Translations under genes and position numbers: made by a program | NCBI RefSeq assembly: GCF_000526155.1 | Contig: NZ_JAFN01000001.1 | Coordinates: 2,009,014 to 2,073,013, forward strand | Length of the DNA: 64,000 nucleotides | Reading direction: 5' to 3' | Source of the DNA: Deferrisoma camini S3R1 | GTDB taxonomy: Bacteria > Desulfobacterota > Deferrisomatia > Deferrisomatales > Deferrisomataceae | The notes under the pieces: generated by a model | The model's database searches: none | Seen by the model: the letters and a program-made list of their open reading frames with translations, nothing else | What the model was told of the DNA's origin: nothing | Part shown: piece by piece, positions 17,543 through 26,352 of the stretch | Position numbering within the stretch: the stretch's first letter is position 1 | Layout: each line of letters starts with the position of its first letter

Positions 17543-20500
17543 CTATCCCTCACCCTCGTCGGTTTTCCCCCCCTGCACCACCAGAAAGTCCACCCGCGTC
17601 TCCTCGGGAAAGTCCTCGCCGGACACGACCCGCACCCGCTGGGGCGGGGTTCGCACCGCCCAGCCGGGGGGCACCGAGTCCTCCTCCACCCTCACCCAGT
17701 ACCCTCCGGGGAGGACCTCCCCGATGTAGAACGTGCCGTCCGAGGCCGTGAGGGAGCGGCCGACCCTGACCCCCTCCTCGTCGAACAACCCGACCCACAC
17801 CCCGGGCATCGGACGCCTCCCTTCCGGGGTGTCCACCTCCACCTTGCCCACCACCGCGCCCGCGATCGCCACCCCGAGGTCCACCGGGGTCACCGCTCCC
17901 CGCGCCCACTCCACCTCCCGCACGGCATTGGTCGGGGTGTACAGGGCGTCCAGGGCGCGCACGTCCAGCACCACCCGGCCCTTCTCCCGCAGGCGCCCCC
18001 GCGGAAACACGAACCCACCGTCGGTGCCGGTGCGGGCGGCCAGCCGCCCCATCTTCACCTGGACCCCGGGCACGCCCGGCTCATCGGGCTGGCGCAGGCC
18101 GTCCCCGTTGCGGTCCAGGAACACCTTGCCCAGCACGCACCCGGCGTCCGGGCTGATTCGCCTGCCCGTGAGCCACATGGCCTCGGCGCCGCGGAACCCG
18201 AACAGCTCCAACACGTTGAACGAGCCCACCAGGCTCCACCGGTCCCGCCGGTACACGGCCGACAGGGACACGCGGCGGGAGGTGGATCGGGTCGGGTACA
18301 GGCTCAACCGCCCCCGCCACACGAGCGTCTCCACCAGGGACGACGCGTCCGGGTCCCAGTCCTTGCCCAACTCGCTCTGGAAGTCCCACCGCAGCTTCCC
18401 CCGCCCGCTGAGGGAGATTCCGAACTGGCTCTGCTTCCGGGTCTGGAAGTTCCAGTGGCTCGCGTACACGCCGCCCCCCTCCCAGAGGTTCCACCGGATC
18501 TGCCCCCCGTTGTACGGGTCGCGGTAGAAGGGGAGCTCCAACAGGCGGATGTCGTCCACCAGATCGGAATGACGGGCCACGTTCAGGCGATCCCCCAGGT
18601 ACGTCCGCCACGAGAGATCCACGTTCGCAAACGGCCAGGCGTCGATCTCGGCGGAGTAGAGGCTCAGGTTATCCCCGCCGTCCCAGAGCTGCTGGACGTA
18701 ATCGGCCGCCAGGCTGAGCCGGGTCCGGGGCAACAGCCTCCCCAGGGTGAGCTCGACCCGCTCTATGTTCTCCCGCAGCGTCTCGTCCCGGGCTCCGTCC
18801 AGGTTGTTTCGCACGGTGCCCGCCCCCCCGTAGAGGCGGTACCCCGGCAGGGGCGCCCACGCCAGGCTCGTCCACGCCCCGAGGCGGTCGCGGGTCACCA
18901 CCGACCAGCCGTCGAAGAACTCGGAACCCAGCCGAAACCCATCCCCTCGCCAGCGCCACGCCCCCTTTCGGACGTCCCCGGTCACCCGCACCGCCCAGTC
19001 CGGATCCCGCCGGCCCTCCAGGGGAGCCGACCAAGCGAGGTCGGTGCGGAATCGGCTCGTGCCCCCGGGGGTCCAGGTGACCCCCACCCCGGCGTGGACG
19101 CTCTCCGCCGGGGCGGGCAGGAACGTCTCTCCCAGCACCTCCCCCCTTTCGCCCCGGAACTCCGGCCGCAGGAACCGGGCCTGGTAGGCGCCGATCAGGT
19201 CCATCCGGACCGTCTCACCCAGGCCGTACCCGAGGCTCCCCCCGGCGAACACGCCGTGGTTCTCCCAGCGGTCCTTTCGGCGGAACGTGCCGATGCCCCC
19301 CAGAAAAGACACCTCCCCCGGTGCCAGGCGTCCTGCCTCGCCCCACACGGTGCGCAACCGCTCCCGGCGGATCCCGGTGGGCTCGGTGATCACCAAGCGG
19401 ATCTCGTTGGCGCGGCCCGGGATCAGGGTGATCCCCTCGAACCGGAAGAACCCCATCCCCTGGCGGTCGCGCAACGGATCCCGTACACGCAGCGACGCCA
19501 CGAACCGATCGTTGAGGTACAGGTCCACCTGGCTGTCCAAGGGGGCCTCGTCCTCCACCGTGATCTCCGTGGTCCGCCCCGGGGCCCCGACGCCCGTCCC
19601 CCACCGCACGCCGGTCATGGGCGCAGACGGGAACACCAGCTCGCCCAGGGACAGCTCCGCGTCCCCCACCGACAGCCGGTGGCGGTCGCCGGAGCGCTGC
19701 CACCACATCCGCTCCACGAGGAACCTCGGGTCGTCCAGGGTCCGGTCGCTCCACCACAGCCATCCGCGCTCGCTCAGATCGAACCGGAACGCCCCCTCCG
19801 CGGCCCTGCCCCAGATCCGCTGTCTGGGCCGGTAGATCCATACGTCCCGTTCCTCCAGGTCCTCCCTGGCGGCGTACCGGCCCGTGAACGAGAGCTCCAC
19901 GAACTGGACGCCGTTCTCGGGGGGCCGGGCCGGGCCGAACTTCTCGGGGAGATTGGGCGGGACCTCCTGAATGTTGCGCCATTCGATCCGCTTGGACCGC
20001 AGCTTCTGGAGGTACCACTCCGGATACACCGGGGTCTGCACGGTCAGGGTCAGGGTCGGCTCGTCCCACCGGATCTCGTACCCGAAGGCTTCGCGCAGCA
20101 ACCCCTCGGGCACGTACACCTCGACCCGGTGGGTGAACGGCGACCACCGGCGGATCATCGTGGTCTTCGACGTCTCATCCCCGAAGGTCACCGTTTGATC
20201 CGTCACCGACAGCCGCACCCTCCGCCGGTCCCGGGGAAAGAAGGAGACCGTCTCCGGCCCCCCGACGCCGGCCGCGACCTCCGTGTCCTCGCCCACCGCA
20301 TCCAGGAACCGAAGCAGGGGCCACAGCCTCCCCAGGGACGGGACCACCAGCACGTCGAAGTCTTCCACCTCGAGGATCCGCATGCCCCTGGGACCGACGA
20401 GCCGCAGGGCCACGATCCACTCCTCGGCCGCGCTCACGGGGGGCTCCCGGGTCGCGGGAAGGACGTCCTCGGGCCGGACCGTCAGGTCGTCCGAGGGGGT

Positions 20501-20722
20501 GGGGGCTCCCGCCCTGGCGAGACGGAGGGGCGGGCGGGGGGCGAGCGTCCGGCCCCCCGCCCGCGCGGCCGGCGGGACCAGCGCCGGTGCCGGCGGCGGA
20601 TCCGGCACCCCGCCTCGGACCGGCGGCAGCACCAAGGCCCTCGGTCCCGCGGGGACCGCGGCCATTGCCGCGGCCGCCCACCAGGCCGCCACCCCCAGCA
20701 CGCTCAACCCCGTCCAGCGCAC
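17543..20722 (-). CDS. Outer-membrane usher-like beta-barrel with C-terminal SdrD-type repeats
   Basis: The 1059-residue protein has an N-terminal signal segment, a proline-rich region and a beta-domain (about 115-250). A plug-like segment at about 400-460 reads VDLYLNDRFVASLRV...GMGFFRFEG...GRANEIRLVI, as in fimbrial ushers (P-x-V-x-Y-N-G pattern). A long aromatic beta-barrel region (460-850) follows. The C-terminus has two carboxypeptidase-regulatory/SdrD-B-like domains: FLDRNGDGLRQPDEPG near 866 and a second at about 955-1045. GTG start with GAGGGGAG immediately upstream, 7 bp past the chaperone stop codon. Context (chaperone and exported subunit upstream) supports a chaperone-usher role. 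Sequence similarity to classical FimD is weak, so this is a contextual call. Confidence 0.7.
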   Translation of the reverse strand: MRWTGLSVLGVAAWWAAAAMAAVPAGPRALVLPPVRGGVPDPPPAPALVPPAARAGGRTLAPRPPLRLARAGAPTPSDDLTVRPEDVLPATREPPVSAAEEWIVALRLVGPRGMRILEVEDFDVLVVPSLGRLWPLLRFLDAVGEDTEVAAGVGGPETVSFFPRDRRRVRLSVTDQTVTFGDETSKTTMIRRWSPFTHRVEVYVPEGLLREAFGYEIRWDEPTLTLTVQTPVYPEWYLQKLRSKRIEWRNIQEVPPNLPEKFGPARPPENGVQFVELSFTGRYAAREDLEERDVWIYRPRQRIWGRAAEGAFRFDLSERGWLWWSDRTLDDPRFLVERMWWQRSGDRHRLSVGDAELSLGELVFPSAPMTGVRWGTGVGAPGRTTEITVEDEAPLDSQVDLYLNDRFVASLRVRDPLRDRQGMGFFRFEGITLIPGRANEIRLVITEPTGIRRERLRTVWGEAGRLAPGEVSFLGGIGTFRRKDRWENHGVFAGGSLGYGLGETVRMDLIGAYQARFLRPEFRGERGEVLGETFLPAPAESVHAGVGVTWTPGGTSRFRTDLAWSAPLEGRRDPDWAVRVTGDVRKGAWRWRGDGFRLGSEFFDGWSVVTRDRLGAWTSLAWAPLPGYRLYGGAGTVRNNLDGARDETLRENIERVELTLGRLLPRTRLSLAADYVQQLWDGGDNLSLYSAEIDAWPFANVDLSWRTYLGDRLNVARHSDLVDDIRLLELPFYRDPYNGGQIRWNLWEGGGVYASHWNFQTRKQSQFGISLSGRGKLRWDFQSELGKDWDPDASSLVETLVWRGRLSLYPTRSTSRRVSLSAVYRRDRWSLVGSFNVLELFGFRGAEAMWLTGRRISPDAGCVLGKVFLDRNGDGLRQPDEPGVPGVQVKMGRLAARTGTDGGFVFPRGRLREKGRVVLDVRALDALYTPTNAVREVEWARGAVTPVDLGVAIAGAVVGKVEVDTPEGRRPMPGVWVGLFDEEGVRVGRSLTASDGTFYIGEVLPGGYWVRVEEDSVPPGWAVRTPPQRVRVVSGEDFPEETRVDFLVVQGGKTDEGEG

Positions 20723-20729
20723 GCTCCCC

Positions 20730-21548
20730 TCACGAACCCCACCGAACCGGGAACACCGAATGCACGGGCTTTTCGAGCTGGCGGAGCTCCAGCTCCAGCT
20801 CCAGCTTGTACGAGCCCGGGGCGGGCGGCGGATCAGGCCGGATGCCCACGAGGCGGGCCCCCGCCCGCAGGATCATGACCTCGGGCACGGGGCCGGCGGC
20901 CACCTCCGCGCCGTCCTCCCGGACCAAGCGGTAGCTCCCCCGCACGTCCACCCGGGTCTCCCCCCGATTCTCCAACCGGATCACGATCCCCGGGCCCTTG
21001 GGCGTTGCCACCGCCTTCGCGTCCGCCACCTCCAGATCGACCCGGGGCGATCCCTTCTTGGCGAAGATCGGAACCAGGGCCGAGTTCAGCACGTGGATGC
21101 TCAGGTTCTTCCCTTTTCCGTCCGAGAAGCGGTACACGGAGCTCTGGAGGGGTTCGAACTCGATCCCCCCCCAGTACTGCCCCTGTTCGAGGGTGGAGGG
21201 CACGAGGATCGTGTACCGCACCACCCGGCTCGCATTGGGGGGCAGCTCGAACTCGGCCGGGTTGAACCGGATCCAGGGGGCCAGGGACCACTCGTCCGGC
21301 TCCACCAGCTGCAGCCCCCCGGCCTCCGAGAGCCGGAAGTGCACCGCCCGGGCCCGGTACCGCTCGGTCTTCTCCCCCACGTTCGTCAGGGTGAACGCGC
21401 CCCGGGGGCGTCCCCCGTCCAGGTCCACCCGCAGCAGTGCCGGGCTGATGACCAGCCTGGCCTGGGCCGTCGGCATCCCAACCGTCAGGTTCCCCACGAT
21501 CCCCATCACCGCGGCCAGGAGCAGAAGCTTTCGCGTGGAGCTCGTCAT
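20730..21548 (-). CDS. PapD-like periplasmic pilus chaperone
   Basis: The 272-residue protein has a signal peptide (about 1-30) and two Ig-like beta domains. The first contains the chaperone pattern LVISPALLRVDL-(n)-FTLTNVGEKTERYRARAV and WIRFNPAEFELPPN-ASRVVRYTI, in which the conserved basic residue near the C-terminal strand follows the P-pilus chaperone order. The second domain includes IRLENRGETRVDVRG. It should cap exported subunits in the periplasm and deliver them to the usher-like protein encoded next. RBS AAGGAGG, ATG 21548. Confidence 0.75.
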   Translation of the reverse strand: MTSSTRKLLLLAAVMGIVGNLTVGMPTAQARLVISPALLRVDLDGGRPRGAFTLTNVGEKTERYRARAVHFRLSEAGGLQLVEPDEWSLAPWIRFNPAEFELPPNASRVVRYTILVPSTLEQGQYWGGIEFEPLQSSVYRFSDGKGKNLSIHVLNSALVPIFAKKGSPRVDLEVADAKAVATPKGPGIVIRLENRGETRVDVRGSYRLVREDGAEVAAGPVPEVMILRAGARLVGIRPDPPPAPGSYKLELELELRQLEKPVHSVFPVRWGS

Positions 21549-21678
21549 GGGCAGCCTCCTTGGAGCAAAACGGTTCCAGCCGGGGAGACCCGGCCGGAGA
21601 AGGGGGGATGCTTTGCTGGTGCGGGCGGGCAATGTGACGAGAAACCCCGGAGACTAGGTTGCCGCCGGGGCCACGGGA

Positions 21679-22293
21679 TCAGGGATCGTTATAGGTCCAG
21701 GCGATCAGCTTCACCCAACCGCTGTAGTCGCCCTTGGGCAACTCGTTGTCCTCGTTGACCCAGGTGAAGGTCAGCACCAGATCGTGACTGAACGTGCCGT
21801 TGTTTCCACTCTCGAAAATGCTGGTCTCGGTGCAGAACCAGGGCCAGGTGCGCCCATCGGGCGTGACCGGAATCTCGGAGCATTCCCCGTTGTCCGGTCC
21901 TCCCGACCACGCCAGACCCCAGTCGTAGCCCGGCGACGGATTCCCGCTCACCCCGTTCTCGTCGGGCAGGATGTCCACCATGACGTCCGATCCGAGATCG
22001 ATCGGGATCTCGTACGGGCTCATCGGGTCGTCCGCCTTGTAGAGCGGCGTGCCCATGGCCTGCAGGGTCACCCACTGGGTGTTGGCGTGCACGGTGAACG
22101 CCACGTCCACCGGGATCTCCCCGGCCTGGAACGACTGCTGGGTCACCTGCACCCCACCGGAGACCGCGATGTTCGGGTCGATGTGCACTTGCACCTTCTT
22201 TATGGCCTGGGACGTCTGGTCGGCAAAGGCCAACCCCGACGCCAGCACCAGTCCGGCGGCCGCGGCCAGTGCCGCGCTCCAGAATCTCCTCAT
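21679..22293 (-). CDS. Exported structural subunit-like protein (putative fibre subunit)
   Basis: The 204-residue protein has a signal peptide ending near ASGLAFA and an all-beta mature part beginning KKVQVHIDPNIAVSGGV. Two cysteines lie in CSEIPV and WFCTET, a likely disulfide. AGGAGGTGA precedes the ATG. It is the first gene after a sigma-54 promoter and is followed by chaperone and usher-like genes, which makes a secreted fibre or coat subunit likely (inference from position). No pilin family motif is recognised directly. Confidence 0.65.
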   Translation of the reverse strand: MRRFWSAALAAAAGLVLASGLAFADQTSQAIKKVQVHIDPNIAVSGGVQVTQQSFQAGEIPVDVAFTVHANTQWVTLQAMGTPLYKADDPMSPYEIPIDLGSDVMVDILPDENGVSGNPSPGYDWGLAWSGGPDNGECSEIPVTPDGRTWPWFCTETSIFESGNNGTFSHDLVLTFTWVNEDNELPKGDYSGWVKLIAWTYNDP

Positions 22294-22397
22294 GTGTCAC
22301 CTCCTCTTTTCGTGTTCCCCTTGGGCCGCCCGCCCGCACCAGCGAAGCATCCCACCGAAGAAATCTCTCCCCAATCCCAACCTTACGCAAAACTCTA

Positions 22398-22413
22398 AGC
22401 AAAACCCGTACCA
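22398..22413 (-). promoter_or_regulatory. Sigma-54 promoter of the chaperone-usher-like operon
   Basis: On the minus strand the sequence TGGTACGGGTTTTGCT has GG-N10-GC spacing and matches TGGYAY-N5-TTGCT. Transcription would start near 22386, leaving a leader of about 93 nt before the subunit gene. Confidence 0.75.
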
Positions 22414-22497
22414 AACACTCCTTCCATCCACTTTTGCCGCAACATGAGGCCTGGCCTCCCGCTATGCCCATTCCCGGACGCAAGACCTTCATTTCCA

Positions 22498-22515
22498 GGG
22501 AAAAGTTTTTCCACT
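22498..22515. promoter_or_regulatory. Putative enhancer box shared by two divergent sigma-54 promoters
   Basis: Minus-strand AGTGGAAAAACTTTTCCC contains the palindrome GGAAAA-AC-TTTTCC. It lies about 85 bp from the minus-strand promoter and 80 bp from the plus-strand promoter. An 18-bp relative (16/18 identical) sits at 58642-58659, about 78 bp upstream of the PEP-CTERM promoter. Confidence 0.7.
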
Positions 22516-22594
22516 TTTTGCCCTAACGTTTGCCCACCCGGTCGCTCCACCCCTCCCGGTGCCACCCAGGCCTGACAAAGGCCTGCCCCCACCA

Positions 22595-22610
22595 TGGCTC
22601 GATTCTTGCT
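22595..22610 (+). promoter_or_regulatory. Sigma-54 promoter of the Wzz-like/kinase-like pair
   Basis: TGGCTCGATTCTTGCT differs from the consensus TGGCACG-N4-TTGCT at one position and has GG-N10-GC spacing. The start site would be near 22622, which favours translation from ATG 22651 rather than ATG 22594. The gap 22294-22650 holds the two divergent promoters and the shared enhancer box, and no gene. Confidence 0.78.
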
Positions 22611-22650
22611 TGAGATCCGCATCGACACACCTTTGGAGGACACTTTGCCG

Positions 22651-23709
22651 ATGCTTCCTTCGAGACTTCGCCGGTTCCCCTGGGCCGTGGCGTTCTCCGG
22701 TCTGGCGGTGTGGGTCGGATCGGTGGCGAGGCAGGCGACCGTGTCGCCTCCGAGAGCCGAGGCCGTTGTGAGGCTGGGCCCCCAACAAGCCCCCCCCTCC
22801 CTCTCGGACCCGGCGATCCGAGCCGTGCAGGCCCCACGAAGAGGCCTGTGGACCCTCGTGGCCACCGGCCCGACAGGGGCCGACGCGGTGGAACGGCTCC
22901 GCGCAGAGCTGGAGCGGCTCCAGGCGGAGGTCGCCCCCCCACCGGAACCCGAGGGGAGCGACCCGACCCGGGCAGACCCGAGGAAGGCGCTGGAGTGGCT
23001 GAAGGAGGAACTGAGAAGGGTGCTGGGGGGGACCGGCGCCCCGGCGTCGGGGAAGCCGAGGGTTCAGCCGGGCGACCGATCGGTCCGCGACATCGCGGCC
23101 CTGGACGAGAGGCTCCGGAAGGCCCTGCCCCCCGGCCACCCCTGGCTGAGGCGGGTGCAGGAGACCCTCGGGTCTCTTCGGAGGCTCGAACCCGACCGCC
23201 GGGGGCTGCTGCGGCTCGAGGAGAGGCTCCCGCCGTCCCATCCGGAGGCCCGGCGCCTGCGCAGGGAGCTCGCCTCCCTCCCCCCCGTCACGCCGCCTTT
23301 GCAGAGCCCTGCCGCGGGCCCTCCGCCGGTCGCGATCCGAAAGGCACTCGAGAAGCTCCTTGCCGAGATCGACACCCAGCTAAAGGGCCCGGAGCCCGGG
23401 GGGGCCGAGGCGAAGCCGCGCCGGCCCGCCCTTCGGGTTGTGTCGGGGCCCGAGCCCCTGGGAGGAGAGTCCCCCCTGCCGGCCGGCGCGGTGCCGGCCG
23501 CGGCCGCCCTCGTGTTCGTCACGGTCCTCTTCGCCCCGGCGGGCCGGGGCCGGGTCCGGGACCCCTCCGACGTGCCCCCGGGGCCCTGGGGAGAACAGAT
23601 CTTCTCCCTGCCCCTTCTCCCGACCCGGGCCGGGGCCATGTCTGCGGTGGGAAGGTGGGTGTTGGCGGGGCTGCCCTGGGTCCTCGCGGGTTTTTCCACC
23701 CTGGCATGA
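22651..23709 (+). CDS. Wzz/GumC-like membrane protein (putative chain-length or polysaccharide co-polymerase)
   Basis: The 352-residue protein has an N-terminal membrane segment (about residues 10-27), a long charged helical periplasmic region rich in LRAELERLQ and ERLRKAL-type heptads, and a second hydrophobic segment (about 288-302). A third may follow at the C-terminus. This architecture and its position directly before a BY-kinase-like gene resemble Wzz/GumC partners in capsule export. Sequence identity to a named family is not evident. ATG 22651 follows GGAGGA at 12 bp. It is driven by a sigma-54 promoter. Confidence 0.6.
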   Translation: MLPSRLRRFPWAVAFSGLAVWVGSVARQATVSPPRAEAVVRLGPQQAPPSLSDPAIRAVQAPRRGLWTLVATGPTGADAVERLRAELERLQAEVAPPPEPEGSDPTRADPRKALEWLKEELRRVLGGTGAPASGKPRVQPGDRSVRDIAALDERLRKALPPGHPWLRRVQETLGSLRRLEPDRRGLLRLEERLPPSHPEARRLRRELASLPPVTPPLQSPAAGPPPVAIRKALEKLLAEIDTQLKGPEPGGAEAKPRRPALRVVSGPEPLGGESPLPAGAVPAAAALVFVTVLFAPAGRGRVRDPSDVPPGPWGEQIFSLPLLPTRAGAMSAVGRWVLAGLPWVLAGFSTLA

Positions 23710-23780
23710 CCCCCGCCACCTGGAGGGGGGTGTCGGCCCTGGCGACGGGCCGGTGGTCACCACGAAAGTCGAGGTGAACC

Positions 23781-24557
23781 GTGTCCAAGATCCTGGAGGC
23801 GTTGGAGAAGGCCGCCAAGGAGCATCCCCGGCTGGGCCGGGGCAGTGTGCTACCGTTTCCGGCCGCGTTCACCCGGCCTCACCTGTCGCCGCGGGAACTA
23901 CGGCGGCACGGCTGGTTTTCGGCGTTGCCCCACTCGACCCGCCGGGTGGAACCCGTCCGTGCGATCGCCCGCCGGATCGCCGGCGCTGCGGCGTTCCCGT
24001 TTCGGGCCGTGGTGACCGGGGTCGGCCCCCGGTGTGGAACCACGACGGTCTCCCTGAACCTCGGGGCCGAGCTCGCCCGGATCGCGTCCGGGGAGGTGGT
24101 CTGGCTGGGTGGAGCCCCTGGATCTCCCTGGCTGGCGGACCTCCTTCACCCGTGGGCCAACCGGGGCCTGTCGGACATCCTGTATCGAGGGGCCCCCCTG
24201 TGCGAGGTGAGGATCTCCGGTCCGGTCCCGAACCTCTTTCTCGTGCCCGGGAACGCGAGGAAGGGATGCCCCGAGCCGGTGGAGCCCCCCCTGCTGGCAG
24301 AGGCCCTGGAGAGGATCTCCGCCGGACTGGCCGGTTCCGCGCTGGTGATCGACGCGCCCCCCTTGGAGACCTGCCCTTCGGTGGTCACCGAGGCGGACGC
24401 CGTGGTGCTGGTCGTGAGACCCGGAACGCCTTCCAAGCACCTCGAGACCGCAGCGGAGCTGCTGGACCGGGTCCCGGTGTCGGCCGTGCTCGTCAACCAC
24501 CTTCCCCTGACGGCCGCCCTGCGGACCGGACGAGCTCCAGCAAGGTGGGGCCGTTGA
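23781..24557 (+). CDS. BY-kinase/ParA-like ATPase with altered Walker A
   Basis: The 258-residue protein begins MSKILEALEKAAKEHP, typical of CpsD/CapB-type tyrosine autokinases linked to exopolysaccharide. It has Walker A' LVIDAPP near 194 and the switch-like VVLVVRPG. The P-loop reads GVGPRCGTTTVSLNLG (about residue 77) instead of the usual G-x-GKT/S, so the catalytic lysine is missing. No tyrosine cluster is present at the C-terminus. It may be a non-catalytic partner or structural ATPase. GTG start after GAGGTGAACC. Its last 65 bp overlap the convergent TPR gene. Confidence 0.7.
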   Translation: MSKILEALEKAAKEHPRLGRGSVLPFPAAFTRPHLSPRELRRHGWFSALPHSTRRVEPVRAIARRIAGAAAFPFRAVVTGVGPRCGTTTVSLNLGAELARIASGEVVWLGGAPGSPWLADLLHPWANRGLSDILYRGAPLCEVRISGPVPNLFLVPGNARKGCPEPVEPPLLAEALERISAGLAGSALVIDAPPLETCPSVVTEADAVVLVVRPGTPSKHLETAAELLDRVPVSAVLVNHLPLTAALRTGRAPARWGR

Positions 24558-26193
24558 CCTCTCCGGTGGGAACGAGCCCCCGCTCCCGCTGAAGCCGGCG
24601 GAGGGCCCGCCGGGTCCGCTCTCCCAGGACCCCGTCGACCGGCCCCGGCTCCTCCCCCGCCCGGCGCAGCCACTCCTGGATCCGCCGCACCCCTGCCGGG
24701 GACCCCGCGAGGAAGGCCGCGGCCTCCTCCAGATCGGCGAGCACGGCAGGCCAGCCCGGGTCGAGCCGGAGAGCCCGGTCCCAAGCCCCCAGGGCCTCCT
24801 GGTACGCTCCCAGGCGCCACAGCGCCCGGGCCCGCGTGCGCAGGGCCGCCGGGAACTGCGGCTCCATCCGCAGGGCTTGGTCCTCGTCCTCCACCGCGCC
24901 CTGGGGGTCCCCCGCGTGGAGCCTCGCCAGGGCCCGATTGTGGAAGGCCGCCGCCGAGGGATGCTGCGCCACGAGGCGATCGAGCACCTTCACCGCCTCG
25001 GAGGGCCGCCCCCCCTCGTCCAGAGCCATCCCGAGCTCCAGGAGGAGATCCGGGTCCTCGGGATGGAGGCGCAACGCTTCGGAGAGCACCCGCGCCGCCT
25101 CGACGAAGCGCTCTTGAGCGGACAGGGCGCGGCCCAGGACGAGGGCGAGCCGTCGGTTCCCTGGGGAGCGGGCCAACCCGGCCGAGGCCGCCTCCTCGGC
25201 CTCGGCCACCCGCCCCATCTCCCAGGCCGAAACGGCCAACGCCTCCCACGCCTGCACCATGGTCGGATCGGCCCGAACCGTCCGGCGATACGCCTCGAGG
25301 GCCTCCTCCCGCTTGCCCTGGGCCCACAGCGCCGAGCCCAGGTTGAACCGGGCCTCGGCAAAGCCCGGATCGAGCGAGAGCGCCCGGGCGAGCACCCGTT
25401 CCGCGTCCCGGGGCCTGCCCAGCAGGTTCAGCACCCCTCCGAGGTTGTTCAGCACCGCGGGGTCGCTCGGGTTGTTCCGGACCGCCTCCTGGTAGACGGC
25501 CCGAGCCTCCTCCAACTTCCCTTCCTGATACAGGCGAAAGGCCCTCTCCTCCGCGGACTGCTCGACGGCCGGCCGGACCGGCTCCGGCTCGGGTGGGGGC
25601 TCTGCCGGCGGGGCCGGCTTCCGTGCCGCCCCGCCTTGCGGGGGCGGCTCTTTGGGGGGCTCCTCGGGCGGCCGGGGCGACCGGGCACGGGGCAGGGACA
25701 CCGTGACCTCCCCGGCGGCCCCTCCCCGCAGGATGCCGACCACGGCCGTGCCGCCGCCGAGAACGCCGCTCCATTCGGCCAGGTCCTCCGCCCCCCCCAC
25801 GGGCACCCCGTTCACCGAAAGGATCACGTCCCCCCACCTCAACCCCGCGCGCTCCGCCGGGGTGCCGGCAAGGACCCGGGTCACCACGCAGCCCCGGGGC
25901 GGGTCCAGCCCCAGGGTACGGGCCAGGATCGGGGTGACCTCCTGGACCTCGACGCCCAACCAGGGCACCCGGCGAACGACCGGGGCCGGCACGGGCGTCG
26001 CGGGCGCAGGGCGTCTCGGGCCGGCACACCCGAGGGCCAGCACCGCAACCACGGCCACGGCGCCGGCCAGGCGCCACGGGCGACTCGGGGCCCGCTGTCC
26101 GCTCCCCCCGGCCGACGGGCCGACGGCGCAGCGCCCCGGCCCCGCAGAGATCTTCCGGAGGTCCGGCTTCCCGTGGTACCGTGTGCCCGCCAT
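24493..26193 (-). CDS. PDZ-TPR-peptidoglycan-binding lipoprotein
   Basis: The 566-residue protein has a basic N-region and a hydrophobic segment ending LALGC (about residue 57, probable lipobox). A PDZ domain (about 70-150) contains GCVVTRVLAGTPAERAGL and GDVILSVNG. A proline-rich linker follows, then about eight TPR units (175-470, e.g. NNLGGVLNLLGRP) and a PG_binding_1 domain (about 505-560) with PVDGVLGERTRRALRRLQ. It is likely anchored in the periplasm at the cell wall and acts as a scaffold for protein assemblies. ATG 26193 has GGGAG 7 bp upstream. It is convergent with, and overlaps by 65 bp, the kinase-like gene. Confidence 0.85.
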   Translation of the reverse strand: MAGTRYHGKPDLRKISAGPGRCAVGPSAGGSGQRAPSRPWRLAGAVAVVAVLALGCAGPRRPAPATPVPAPVVRRVPWLGVEVQEVTPILARTLGLDPPRGCVVTRVLAGTPAERAGLRWGDVILSVNGVPVGGAEDLAEWSGVLGGGTAVVGILRGGAAGEVTVSLPRARSPRPPEEPPKEPPPQGGAARKPAPPAEPPPEPEPVRPAVEQSAEERAFRLYQEGKLEEARAVYQEAVRNNPSDPAVLNNLGGVLNLLGRPRDAERVLARALSLDPGFAEARFNLGSALWAQGKREEALEAYRRTVRADPTMVQAWEALAVSAWEMGRVAEAEEAASAGLARSPGNRRLALVLGRALSAQERFVEAARVLSEALRLHPEDPDLLLELGMALDEGGRPSEAVKVLDRLVAQHPSAAAFHNRALARLHAGDPQGAVEDEDQALRMEPQFPAALRTRARALWRLGAYQEALGAWDRALRLDPGWPAVLADLEEAAAFLAGSPAGVRRIQEWLRRAGEEPGPVDGVLGERTRRALRRLQRERGLVPTGEVNGPTLLELVRSAGRPSGEGG

Positions 26194-26352
26194 GGAACCA
26201 CTCCCGTCGTTTTTCCCCAAGCCCCCTGTCGTCGGGGCCTCCGACGCCGCCTCGCCAGACCCGGGGCCCACGCTCCCCGGCCACGTGCTCTCCCGGAACG
26301 GGAGCCGCACGGAGGCGGCCCGGCCGGGCCCCAGCCCGTCGGGAGGACCGGA

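Noticed and set aside
22594-22596. ATG 22594 as start of the Wzz-like gene
   Set aside because: It overlaps the -24 box of a sigma-54 promoter and has no RBS, while ATG 22651 has GGAGGA upstream.
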